Below, piece by piece: positions 34,166 to 42,325 of a stretch of 64,000 nt of DNA. The position numbers and the translations under genes were made by a program. The notes under the pieces were generated by a model that was given only the letters and a program-made list of their open reading frames with translations, searched no databases and had not been told where the DNA came from. The stretch lies in NCBI RefSeq assembly GCF_009600885.1, contig NZ_VCLA01000181.1, forward strand, positions 1-64,000, given 5' to 3'. Position 1 is the stretch's first letter. Every line of letters begins with the position of its first letter. Origin of the DNA: Streptomyces jumonjinensis. GTDB taxonomy: Bacteria; Actinomycetota; Actinomycetes; Streptomycetales; Streptomycetaceae.

Positions 34166-36301
34166 ATGTCTCCGCGCTTCACAAGACCCCTACGAGGACG
34201 ACGGGTCGTGGCCGCCGCGCTGCTGCTCGTGGCGGGACTGACCGTCACGAGCCCGGCGCGGGCGGCCGATCCCGGCGAGGCCACCGGCCCCACCGGCCAG
34301 AAGCTGACCGTCTCCGCGACCAAGGACATCGACCCGGCCGGTCAGCGCATCACGGCGACCGGCTCGGGCTACGACCCCAAGCAGGGTGTCTACCTCGCCG
34401 TCTGCGTGATCCAGAAGGCCGGCCAGGCGCCGAGCCCCTGTCTGGGCGGCATCGACTTCTCCGGCGCTTCGGGATCCGCGGTCTGGATCTCCAACAACCC
34501 GCCGGACTACGCCAAGGACCTGGTCAAACCCTTCACCGTGAAGGACGGCAAGGGCAGCTTCTCCTTCGATCTGACCGTGAAGATCAAGGACAGCAGCGCC
34601 GACTGCACCCAGCAGGCGTGCGCCGTCGTCACCCGCGCCGACCACACCGACGCCGGCGACCGCGACCAGGACGTCATCGTCCCGATCACCTTCGGCAGCG
34701 GGACTCCGACCAGCCCGGAGGCACCGCCCGGCACCGTGCGCCACACGGAGGTACGCAAGATCTCGCTGCCCGACGCGGGCCTCCAGGACGCCAAGGTCGA
34801 TCCGGCGGCCCGGCGTCTCTACGTCAGCAGTGTCAAGGGCACCAAGCCCCAGCTGACGACGTACGACACCGTGACCGGAGCGATGGTCGGCGAACCCGTC
34901 GAGCTGCCCGGGGTCGCCGGGACGCTGGCGCTGGACGCCGACTCCAGCACCCTGTTCCTCGGTCTCGACGACCGGGTCGCGGCCTACGACACCACCACCG
35001 GGAGACTCCTCGACAACCGGACGCCCACGGCGAAGCTCGGCGTCGGCCTGCTGGCCGCCGACCCGGCCGCCGACCGGCTCTACGTCGCCAACAAGGACCG
35101 GGACAGACCCACGGTGACCGTCTACGACACCAAGAAGTGGAAGGCGGTGGGCGAGCCGGCCCCGATCGCCTTCCCCGCGTACGGACTCGCCGTGGACACC
35201 AAGAGGCACATCGGGTACGCCGTCCACGTCGGCAGCACCCCTAACCCGGCCGGCCCGAACACGATCAGCAACACCCTCGACGCGATCGACGGCGCCACCG
35301 GGAAACTCGCGAGCACGCTCAGCATCGGCGCCACCGCACTGGGCAGCCAGGGCGTGGCCGTCGATTCCGAGACCGGCACCGGTTATGTCGCCAACCTCGC
35401 CGCCAACTCGGTCTCCATCGTCGATCTGGAGGCCAACAAGATCGTCGGTTCGGTGTCCGTCGGCGGCAACCCGAAGGCGCTGGCGTACGACTCCGGCACC
35501 GGCACGCTCTACGCGGCCCAGACCACGGCCGGCACGGTCGCCGTCGTGGACCCGGCGGAACACAAGGTCGTCCAGGTGCTGGAGACCGGCAGACGGTCGA
35601 ACGTCCTGACGCTGGACGACACGCACCACACGCTGTTCACCGTATCGGCGGGGACGAGCACGGTCGTCCAGACGCAGCGTCAGGTCTCGCCCAGGATGAC
35701 CGCGCAGCCGAGGACGGTGTCGGTCGAGGCCGGAAAGAAGGCGGAGTTCACGGCCGCGGCCGAGGCCACGCCGGCCGCGAGCGCGACGTGGGAGGTCAGC
35801 ACCGACGACGGGAAGGTGTGGCAGCCGATCGGAGGGTCCCTCGGGGCCGAGTTCTCCTTCACGGCCCATGTGGAGCACGACGGGAACCAGTACCGCGCGG
35901 TGTTCTCCAACCCCGTCGGCAGCACCCGCTCCGACGCGGTGGAACTGACCGTCACCGCACCGCCCACACCGTCTCCGTCACCCTCACCGGGCGACCCGGA
36001 CCCGGGCGGCTCCGGGGGAAGCACCGCCGGAGGCGGTACATCCGGAAGCGGTACGACCACGGGCGGTACGACCACGGGTGGCGGGACGGACGGAAGCGCG
36101 GGCGGCGGCGGTACGGCGGGAGGGAGTACGGGGGGCGTCTCCGACGGCGGCACGGCCGGGGGCGCGCTCGCCTCCACCGGGTCGACGATGCTGCCGTACG
36201 CCATCGGCGCGGCAGTCCTGACCGCTTTGGGCGCGGCGGCCCTGATCCTGCGGCGCAGGATCCGGACGCCGGGTCCCGCCCTTCGGACCCCGCCGGGCTG
36301 A
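34166..36301 (+). CDS. Sortase-anchored surface protein: four-Cys domain, beta-propeller, Ig-like domain
   Basis: 711 residues. Signal peptide 1-33; a domain at about 35-175 shares AVCVIQ...PCLGG and CTQQACAVVTRADH with the upstream protein; a YVTN-type beta-propeller spans about 190-510 (repeats of the RLYVSS, RLYVANKD and TGYVANLA kind); an Ig-like domain follows at about 515-605; then a Gly/Ser/Thr-rich stalk. LASTG at 668, a hydrophobic helix and RRRIR form a sortase signal of the LAxTG type used by class E sortases. It starts two bases after the previous stop, so translation is coupled. A role in iron or heme capture is suggested only by the iron box. Confidence 0.87.
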   Translation: MSPRFTRPLRGRRVVAAALLLVAGLTVTSPARAADPGEATGPTGQKLTVSATKDIDPAGQRITATGSGYDPKQGVYLAVCVIQKAGQAPSPCLGGIDFSGASGSAVWISNNPPDYAKDLVKPFTVKDGKGSFSFDLTVKIKDSSADCTQQACAVVTRADHTDAGDRDQDVIVPITFGSGTPTSPEAPPGTVRHTEVRKISLPDAGLQDAKVDPAARRLYVSSVKGTKPQLTTYDTVTGAMVGEPVELPGVAGTLALDADSSTLFLGLDDRVAAYDTTTGRLLDNRTPTAKLGVGLLAADPAADRLYVANKDRDRPTVTVYDTKKWKAVGEPAPIAFPAYGLAVDTKRHIGYAVHVGSTPNPAGPNTISNTLDAIDGATGKLASTLSIGATALGSQGVAVDSETGTGYVANLAANSVSIVDLEANKIVGSVSVGGNPKALAYDSGTGTLYAAQTTAGTVAVVDPAEHKVVQVLETGRRSNVLTLDDTHHTLFTVSAGTSTVVQTQRQVSPRMTAQPRTVSVEAGKKAEFTAAAEATPAASATWEVSTDDGKVWQPIGGSLGAEFSFTAHVEHDGNQYRAVFSNPVGSTRSDAVELTVTAPPTPSPSPSPGDPDPGGSGGSTAGGGTSGSGTTTGGTTTGGGTDGSAGGGGTAGGSTGGVSDGGTAGGALASTGSTMLPYAIGAAVLTALGAAALILRRRIRTPGPALRTPPG

Positions 36302-36339
36302 TCCAGCCGGCCAGAACGGAAGGCCGGGACAGAGACCGG

Positions 36340-36379
36340 CTCGGCCCCCTCCCGCTTCATCGGCCGGGAGGGGGCCGAG
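36340..36379 (+). terminator. Terminator of the surface locus
   Basis: Exact 15-base arms (CTCGGCCCCCTCCCG and its inverse) flank a ten-base loop, 38 bases after the stop. Confidence 0.9.
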
Positions 36380-36431
36380 TCATGCCCGTGGCTCCGGGGG
36401 GCATCCTCCCGAGGAACTCCCAGGGCCCCCA

Positions 36432-36535
36432 GGCCACTCCCGAAGCCACCCCCAAGGTCACTCCCGAGGGCACCCTCCCAAGGCCACTCCCTAGGCGACC
36501 CCCAAGCTCACCCCCGAAATCACTCCCGAAATGTG
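36432..36535. repeat. Degenerate 12-bp repeat array
   Basis: About eight diverged units of the form CACTCCCGAAGC or CACCCCCAAGGT, between the surface-locus terminator and the acpS stop. No other content is recognised in the 250-base gap. Confidence 0.7.
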
Positions 36536-36550
36536 TCCCTCCCCCCCTCC

Positions 36551-36919
36551 CTACCCCTCCGCGATCACGACCGCAGAGGCCACCCCCGCGTCATGGCTCA
36601 GGGAGATATGCCAGGAGCGCACCCCCAGAGCCTCCGCCCGGGCGGCGACCGTGCCGTGGACCCGCAGCCTCGGCCGGCCGCTCTCCTCGACGTACACCTC
36701 GGCGTCCGTCCAGTGCAGCCCGGCCGGTGCGCCGAGCGCCTTGGCCACCGCCTCCTTGGCGGCGAACCGGGCCGCCAGCGAGGCATAGCCCCGTCGCTCC
36801 CCGCTCGGCAGCAGCATCTCCCGCTCCAGAAAGAGCCGGTCCGCCATCTGAGGCGTACGCCTCAGCGACGCGGCGAACCGGTCGATCTCGGCGACGTCGA
36901 TCCCCACCCCAATGATCAT
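36551..36919 (-). CDS. acpS: Holo-[acyl-carrier-protein] synthase
   Basis: Transfers 4'-phosphopantetheine from CoA to acyl carrier protein. 122 residues with the metal-binding GIDVAEIDRF at the start and ARFAAKEAVAKAL in the middle, both typical. GGTGGAG lies upstream of the ATG. It is transcribed away from coaA, which makes the CoA precursor it consumes. Confidence 0.95.
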   Translation of the reverse strand: MIIGVGIDVAEIDRFAASLRRTPQMADRLFLEREMLLPSGERRGYASLAARFAAKEAVAKALGAPAGLHWTDAEVYVEESGRPRLRVHGTVAARAEALGVRSWHISLSHDAGVASAVVIAEG

Positions 36920-37036
36920 TCGCTCACTCCACCGTCACTGACTTGGCTGGCCCATCCCGGCCCATCCCGGCAGCCTATGGCGGCGACCTCGCGTGATCGA
37001 GCACACGGCCCGTAACCCGCCGACACCCCCGACAAT

Positions 37037-38095
37037 ATGAAGGTGATCTCTTCGCCACCCCAGAGCACACAGAGCGCCTCGCCGGGAACCCCGCAGGCAG
37101 CGCCCCCGGGCCCGCCGTCCGCCGCCCAGCGCCGGGGCGAGCATGCGGCGACCCCGTATGTCGACCTGAGCCGCGCCGAGTGGAGCGCGCTGCGCGACAA
37201 GACGCCGCTCCCCCTGACCGCCGAGGAGGTCGAGCGGCTGCGCGGGCTCGGCGACGTCATCGATCTGGACGAGGTCCGGGACGTGTATCTGCCGCTCTCC
37301 CGGCTGCTCAATCTGTATGTGCAGGCCACGGGCGAGCTGCGCGGCGCGCTGAACACCTTCCTCGGAGACGCGGGCGGCGGCCAGGGAGCGCAGCGCGGCA
37401 CCCCGTTCGTCATCGGGGTCGCCGGCTCGGTCGCGGTCGGCAAGTCCACCGTGGCCCGGCTGCTCCAGGCCCTCCTGGCCCGCTGGCCGGAGCACCCCCG
37501 GGTCGAGCTGGTCACCACGGACGGCTTCCTGCTGCCGATGAAGGAGCTCCAGTCCCGGGGGCTGATGTCGCGGAAGGGCTTCCCCGAGTCCTATGATCGC
37601 CGGGCCCTGACCCGGTTCGTCGCCGACATCAAGGCGGGCAAGGACGAGGTCACCGCGCCGGTCTACTCGCATCTGATCTACGACATCGTTCCAGGCGAGC
37701 GCCTCGCGGTCCGCCGCCCGGACATTCTGATCGTGGAGGGTCTGAATGTCCTCCAGCCCGCGCAGCCGGGCAAGGACGGCCGCACCCGGATGGGTCTGGC
37801 GGACTACTTCGACTTCTCCCTCTATGTGGACGCCCGTCCGGAGGATATCGAGCGCTGGTATCTGAGCCGGTTCCGCGAGCTGCGTGAGACGGCGTTCCAG
37901 AATCCGTTCTCGTATTTTCGCAAGTACACCCAGGTCTCGGAGGCGGAGGCGCTGGAGTACGCGCGGACGATGTGGCGCACGATCAACAAGCCGAATCTGC
38001 TGGAGAACGTGGCCCCCACCCGCGGCCGTGCCACTCTGGTGCTCCGCAAGGGCCCTGACCACAAGGTCCAGCGCCTGTCACTACGCAAGCTCTGA
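37037..38095 (+). CDS. coaA: Pantothenate kinase (type I)
   Basis: Phosphorylates pantothenate, the first step of CoA synthesis. 352 residues with a Pro/Ala-rich lead of about 40, then the type I kinase with P-loop GVAGSVAVGKST and LVTTDGFLLP. No ribosome site is seen. GACAAT stands directly before the ATG at 37037; if it is the -10, the message would begin near the in-frame GTG at 37043, which could be the true start. Cotranscribed with the DUF389 gene seven bases downstream. Confidence 0.94.
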   Translation: MKVISSPPQSTQSASPGTPQAAPPGPPSAAQRRGEHAATPYVDLSRAEWSALRDKTPLPLTAEEVERLRGLGDVIDLDEVRDVYLPLSRLLNLYVQATGELRGALNTFLGDAGGGQGAQRGTPFVIGVAGSVAVGKSTVARLLQALLARWPEHPRVELVTTDGFLLPMKELQSRGLMSRKGFPESYDRRALTRFVADIKAGKDEVTAPVYSHLIYDIVPGERLAVRRPDILIVEGLNVLQPAQPGKDGRTRMGLADYFDFSLYVDARPEDIERWYLSRFRELRETAFQNPFSYFRKYTQVSEAEALEYARTMWRTINKPNLLENVAPTRGRATLVLRKGPDHKVQRLSLRKL

Positions 38096-38102
38096 GGACC
38101 GT

Positions 38103-39041
38103 GTGCTGCATCTGCGACTGATCACCCCGGCCGACCGGACCGACGACGTCGTGCGGCTGGTCGAACAGACCGTCGGCACGACCCATGTCGCGGTCGTGCC
38201 GGGAGCGGCCCGCAATCCGCGGGGTGATCTGGTGATGTGCGATGTGGCGCGGGAGGCGGGGGACGAGCTGATCGGCGGCCTGCGGGAGCTGGGCATCGAC
38301 GAATGCGGCTCGATCGCCGTCGAGAACATCGATCTCTCCCTGTCCAGACGGGCGGACAAGGCGGAGGAGGAGGCCCCGGGAGAGGCCGCGGACGCGGTTC
38401 TGTGGGAGCAGTTGGAGGGGTCGACCCATGAGGAGTCGACACTCTCCGTCACCTATATCGCCTTTATGACGCTGGCGACGATGATCGCGGCCTGCGGTGT
38501 GGTGCTGGACAACGCGATTCTGATCGTGGGCGCGATGGCGGTGGGCCCGGAGTTCGGCCCGCTGGCCGGATTTAGCACGGCGCTGGTGCAGCGCGCTCCC
38601 CGGCTGGCGTGGCGCTCGTTCCTGGCGCTGATCACGGGGTTCGCCGTCGCGATGCTGATCACGGTGGGCTTCAGCCATGTCATGGCCTGGCTCGATCTCT
38701 TCAGCGCGGCGAGTCTGGACGCCCCGCGCCCCAATACGGCCTTCATCTACCAGCCGGACGCGTTCTCGTTCGTGGTCGCGATCCTGGCGGGCATCGCGGG
38801 CACGCTCTCGCTGACCTCGGCGAAGTCCGGCGCGCTGGTGGGCGTGGCGATCTCGGTCACCACGGTCCCCGCCGCGGCGAACGCGGCCGTCGCCTTCTCC
38901 TTCCAGGAGTATCGCCAGGCGTGGGGCTCCACCGAGCAGCTCTTGCTGAACCTTCTGGGGATCGTGCTAGCGGGCACCCTGACTCTGATCGTCCAGAAGA
39001 CCCTGTGGTCCCGGCACCGCGCGAAGCGCGCCTCCGCCTGA
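38103..39041 (+). CDS. DUF389/TIGR00341 membrane protein
   Basis: 312 residues: a soluble N-terminal domain of about 115 residues (LRLITPADRTDDVVRLVEQ), then five or six hydrophobic helices with the family sequence AILIVGAMAVGPEFGPLAG. The family has no settled function. GTG at 38103 follows GAGGA and lies seven bases after the coaA stop, so the genes form an operon. Confidence 0.9.
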   Translation: MLHLRLITPADRTDDVVRLVEQTVGTTHVAVVPGAARNPRGDLVMCDVAREAGDELIGGLRELGIDECGSIAVENIDLSLSRRADKAEEEAPGEAADAVLWEQLEGSTHEESTLSVTYIAFMTLATMIAACGVVLDNAILIVGAMAVGPEFGPLAGFSTALVQRAPRLAWRSFLALITGFAVAMLITVGFSHVMAWLDLFSAASLDAPRPNTAFIYQPDAFSFVVAILAGIAGTLSLTSAKSGALVGVAISVTTVPAAANAAVAFSFQEYRQAWGSTEQLLLNLLGIVLAGTLTLIVQKTLWSRHRAKRASA

Positions 39042-39134
39042 GGACCGACTGCCACGACCGGCCGGGAGGGTGCCGCACGGCCCGGCACACGGTCCGGGCG
39101 GGGCAGTTGAGGTCTCATGAGAGGGGGCCGCGCA

Positions 39135-39238
39135 GGGGTGGTGCCGGGACGTAAAACGTGATTTGTGGCGCGAAGGAGGCCCGCCATCAAACAAGGGCTG
39201 GAAACGCGCCCGTAAATCATGAGTCCCGGCACCACCCC
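39135..39238. repeat. 104-bp hairpin element with 16-bp terminal inverted repeats
   Basis: GGGGTGGTGCCGGGAC at 39135-39150 is exactly inverted at 39223-39238. Inside, TGATTT pairs with AAATCA (39159-39164 with 39214-39219) and GGCGCG with CGCGCC (39167-39172 with 39205-39210). The interior is AT-richer than its surroundings. It could be a short non-coding mobile element, a structured RNA or an elaborate terminator between convergent genes. Confidence 0.8.
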
Positions 39239-39323
39239 GGAGCGGACCCCGGACCTTGACCCACCGCGCCCAGCCCACGCCGGAGCGGCCCGGAGCGGAC
39301 CCCGGACCCCCGCCCCGGGAGCC

Positions 39324-40682
39324 TCAGCCCAGCGCCGACTTCACCGCGTCCGCGAGCCGCTCCGCCACCCCGCGGGCCTGCTCGATGTCGGCAGCCTCCA
39401 CCATGACCCGTACCAGCGGCTCCGTGCCCGAGGGCCGGAGGAGTACGCGGCCGGTCGCGCCGAGCTCGCGTTCGGCCTCCGTCACGGCGCTCGCGAGGTC
39501 CTTCGAGGTGTGCACCCGGGTCTTGTCCACGTCCGGGACGTTGATCAGCACCTGGGGCAGCCGCTCCATCACCCCGGCGAGCTCCGCCAGCGAGCGGCCA
39601 GTGGCCGCGACCCGGGCCGCCAGCAGCAGACCGGTGAGGGTGCCGTCGCCCGTGGTGGCGTGGTCCAGCACGATGACGTGCCCGGACTGCTCGCCGCCGA
39701 GCGCGTACCCGTGCTCCTTCATCGACTCCAGGACATAGCGGTCGCCGACCCCGGTCTGCACCAGCTCGACGCCCTCCCGCTCCATGGCGAGCTTGAAGCC
39801 GAGGTTGGACATCACGGTGCCGACCACGGTGTTCCCGCGGAGCGTCCCCGCCTCGCGCAGCGCGAGCGCCAGCACCGCGAGGATCTGGTCGCCGTCGACC
39901 TCCTCGCCCGAGCCGTCGACGGCCAGGCAGCGGTCCGCGTCCCCGTCGTGGGCGATGCCGAAGTCCGCGCCGTGTGCCACGACCGCGGCCTTCAGCTGCT
40001 CCAGATGGGTGGAGCCGCAGCCGGCGTTGATGTTGAGTCCGTCCGGGGCGGCCCCGATGGTGACGACCTCGGCCCCGGCCCGGGTGAACGCCTCCGGGGA
40101 GACCTTCGAGGCCGCTCCGTGCGCCTCGTCCAGAACGATTTTCAGCCCGTCGATCCGGTTCGGCAGTACGCCGACGAGATGCGCGACGTACTTCTCGAAG
40201 CCTTCGTCGTAGTCCGTGACCCGGCCGACTCCCGCGCCGGTGGGCCGGTCCCACGGCTCCCCGGTGCGGTGCTGCTCGTAGACGGCCTCGATCCGCTCCT
40301 CCAGCTCGTCGGCGAGCTTGTGCCCACCGCGTGCGAGGAACTTGATGCCGTTGTCGGGCATGGCGTTGTGGCTGGCGGAGAGCATGACTCCGAGGTCGGC
40401 GCCGAGCGCACCGGTGAGATACGCCACCGCCGGGGTGGGCAGCACACCGACGCGCAGGACGTCCACACCGGCGCTCGCCAGGCCCGCGACCACGGCCGCT
40501 TCGAGGAACTCTCCTGACGCACGTGGATCACGTCCGACCACGGCGGTCGGCCGGTGCCCTTCAACGCTTCCCGCGACGGCGAGCACATGCGCCGCCGCGA
40601 CCGAGAGGCCGAGCGCGAGCTCCGCCGTCAGATCCGCGTTGGCGACACCGCGCACACCGTCCGTGCCGAAGAGTCGTCCCAC
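39324..40682 (-). CDS. glmM: Phosphoglucosamine mutase
   Basis: Interconverts glucosamine 6- and 1-phosphate on the path to UDP-GlcNAc and the cell wall. 452 residues, starting GRLFGTDGVRG; phospho-serine Ser104 in SASHNAMPDNG; metal loop DGDADR; C-terminal phosphate-binding RPSGTEPLVRV. The GTG at 40682 follows GGAGGACAGCT, which decides the start. Confidence 0.96.
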   Translation of the reverse strand: MGRLFGTDGVRGVANADLTAELALGLSVAAAHVLAVAGSVEGHRPTAVVGRDPRASGEFLEAAVVAGLASAGVDVLRVGVLPTPAVAYLTGALGADLGVMLSASHNAMPDNGIKFLARGGHKLADELEERIEAVYEQHRTGEPWDRPTGAGVGRVTDYDEGFEKYVAHLVGVLPNRIDGLKIVLDEAHGAASKVSPEAFTRAGAEVVTIGAAPDGLNINAGCGSTHLEQLKAAVVAHGADFGIAHDGDADRCLAVDGSGEEVDGDQILAVLALALREAGTLRGNTVVGTVMSNLGFKLAMEREGVELVQTGVGDRYVLESMKEHGYALGGEQSGHVIVLDHATTGDGTLTGLLLAARVAATGRSLAELAGVMERLPQVLINVPDVDKTRVHTSKDLASAVTEAERELGATGRVLLRPSGTEPLVRVMVEAADIEQARGVAERLADAVKSALG

Positions 40683-40811
40683 AGCTGTCCTCCGAGGTTG
40701 GTCCGTGATGCTCCGAAAACGCAAGCCTATGAACGCGTCATGCCCGTTCTACGCCCGAGGTGGGGATAAAGCTCGCTCCGGGCTGTGGCAAACGGGCCCG
40801 GTCGGCAAAAG

Positions 40812-40852
40812 ACGTACGCCCCGGCAGCACGGAGTGCTGCCGGGGCGTACGT
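40812..40852 (-). terminator. Terminator after rpsI
   Basis: Exact 19-base arms (ACGTACGCCCCGGCAGCAC and inverse) with a GGA loop, 20 bases past the rpsI stop. Confidence 0.93.
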
Positions 40853-40874
40853 ACAGAGCAGACCGAGCAAACGA

Positions 40875-41393
40875 TTAACGCTTGCTGTACTGCGGGGCCT
40901 TGCGGGCCTTCTTCAGACCGGCCTTCTTGCGCTCGACGGCGCGGTCGTCGCGGCTCAGGAAGCCGGCCTTCTTCAGCGGGGCGCGGTTGTTGTCCACGTC
41001 CGCCTCGTTCAGCGCGCGGGCCACACCGAGGCGCAGGGCGCCGGCCTGGCCGGAGACGCCGCCACCCGAGATGCGGGCGATCACGTCGTAGCGGTCGTCG
41101 AGCTCAAGCACCTTGAAGGGCTCGTTGACTTCCTGCTGGTGCACCTTGTTGGGGAAGTAGTCCTCAAGGGTGCGACCGTTGATCTTCCACTTGCCGGAGC
41201 CCGGGACGATCCGGACACGGGCGATGGCGTTCTTCCGACGGCCCAGGCCGGCGGCCGGCTGCGGGTCGCCGAAGCGGGACGCGAGGGACTCGGAGGTGTA
41301 CTCGCCCTCGACGGGCACCTCCGACTCGAAGGTGGTGACCTCAGCGTAGGTCTCTTCGCCCTCGACGGGGATTTCAGCGGTGGTCTCGGCCAC
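40875..41393 (-). CDS. rpsI: 30S ribosomal protein S9
   Basis: 172 residues; the usual S9 follows an acidic N-terminal extension of about 40 residues seen in actinobacteria. GRRKNAIARVRIVPGSG and the C-terminal KKARKAPQYSKR, whose tail contacts P-site tRNA, identify it. It lies 41 bases after rplM, the usual pair. Confidence 0.97.
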   Translation of the reverse strand: MAETTAEIPVEGEETYAEVTTFESEVPVEGEYTSESLASRFGDPQPAAGLGRRKNAIARVRIVPGSGKWKINGRTLEDYFPNKVHQQEVNEPFKVLELDDRYDVIARISGGGVSGQAGALRLGVARALNEADVDNNRAPLKKAGFLSRDDRAVERKKAGLKKARKAPQYSKR

Positions 41394-41434
41394 GATGTTC
41401 CTCAGATTCTTTTCGTCTTAGGGGATGGCCGGAA

Positions 41435-41878
41435 CTACTGCGCGACCTGGGTGATCTCGAACGGGACCGGCTGCTGAGCAGCGTGCGGGTGGTTCTCGCC
41501 CGCGTAGACCTTCAGCTTCGAGAGCATCTGACGGCCCAGGGTGTTCTTGGGGATCATGCCCTTGATGGCCTTCTCGACGGCCTTCTCGGGGCTCTTGGCC
41601 AGCAGCTCGTCGTAACGGACGGAGCGCAGACCACCCGGGTAGCCGGAGTGGCGGTACGCCATCTTCTGGGTCTTCTTGTTGCCGGACAGGTGAACCTTGT
41701 CGGCGTTGATGATGATGACGAAGTCGCCCATGTCCATGTGGGGGGCGTAGATCGGCTTGTGCTTGCCCCGGAGGAGGTTCGCTGCCGTTGTCGCCAGACG
41801 GCCCAGGACGATGTCCTGCGCGTCGATGATGTGCCACTGGCGCGTGACATCGCCGGGCTTGGGGCTGTACGTACGCAC
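41435..41878 (-). CDS. rplM: 50S ribosomal protein L13
   Basis: 147 residues with WHIIDAQDIVLGRLAT and NADKVHLSGNKKTQK. The GTG at 41878 is chosen because the protein then starts as in relatives (RTYSPKPGDV) and GAAGG lies upstream. First gene of the rplM-rpsI operon. Confidence 0.97.
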   Translation of the reverse strand: MRTYSPKPGDVTRQWHIIDAQDIVLGRLATTAANLLRGKHKPIYAPHMDMGDFVIIINADKVHLSGNKKTQKMAYRHSGYPGGLRSVRYDELLAKSPEKAVEKAIKGMIPKNTLGRQMLSKLKVYAGENHPHAAQQPVPFEITQVAQ

Positions 41879-42306
41879 GGTCGTAGCCTTCGCTTCTTCA
41901 GTGAATGGGACTCTCTGTGCCCGGGGGCACGGAGAGCGGGGTCCTGACAAGGCCACCCGGACGATCACGACAGCCATGGCAGCACGTCGGGGACGCAACC
42001 CGAGTGCCAGCCGCTGGTCATCGGCCCGGTGGACCGGCGTAAGGGCCCCTCACGTGAGATAGAGCAAGCCAATACGCATAACGAAGCAGCAGCTTACCCG
42101 GGCACCGCCGGACGGGTCAAAACGCGACCCCGGCGGGCGGCCTCAGGACAGGTGAGCGAGCCCCCGCCGAGGGGCGTCGTCAGCCCCTCAGCGCACCCGC
42201 ACCACCCTCAAGTGTGCCCGCTCCACCCCCAGCGCGCCCACACCCCCAGCACGCCCGCTCCACCGCCAGCGCGCCCGCACACCCCCAGCGCGCCCGCTCT
42301 CCACCC
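41879..42306. other. rplM upstream region and ABC-F downstream region
   Basis: 428 bases without a gene. The rplM promoter should lie in the AT-richer stretch around 42055-42100, but the hexamers are uncertain. The right part is a degenerate repeat array. Confidence 0.5.
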
Positions 42307-42325
42307 TCAGCGCGCCCGCTCCACC
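42184..42325. repeat. Degenerate repeats of about 20 bp, running into the ABC-F gene
   Basis: Units resembling CTCCACCCCCAGCGCGCCCG recur about six times and continue across the stop codon of the ABC-F gene, supplying its last codons. Confidence 0.75.

Noticed and set aside
34166..36301. HtaA or NEAT heme-binding domains in the surface protein
   Set aside because: Their signature residues are not visible; the resemblance is to Ig-like neocarzinostatin-type domains and only the promoter links the locus to iron.
36400..36540. Possible CRISPR array
   Set aside because: Units are 12 bases, diverged and without spacers.
39101..39260. tRNA-like gene in the hairpin element
   Set aside because: No cloverleaf, anticodon loop or T-loop sequence could be formed.
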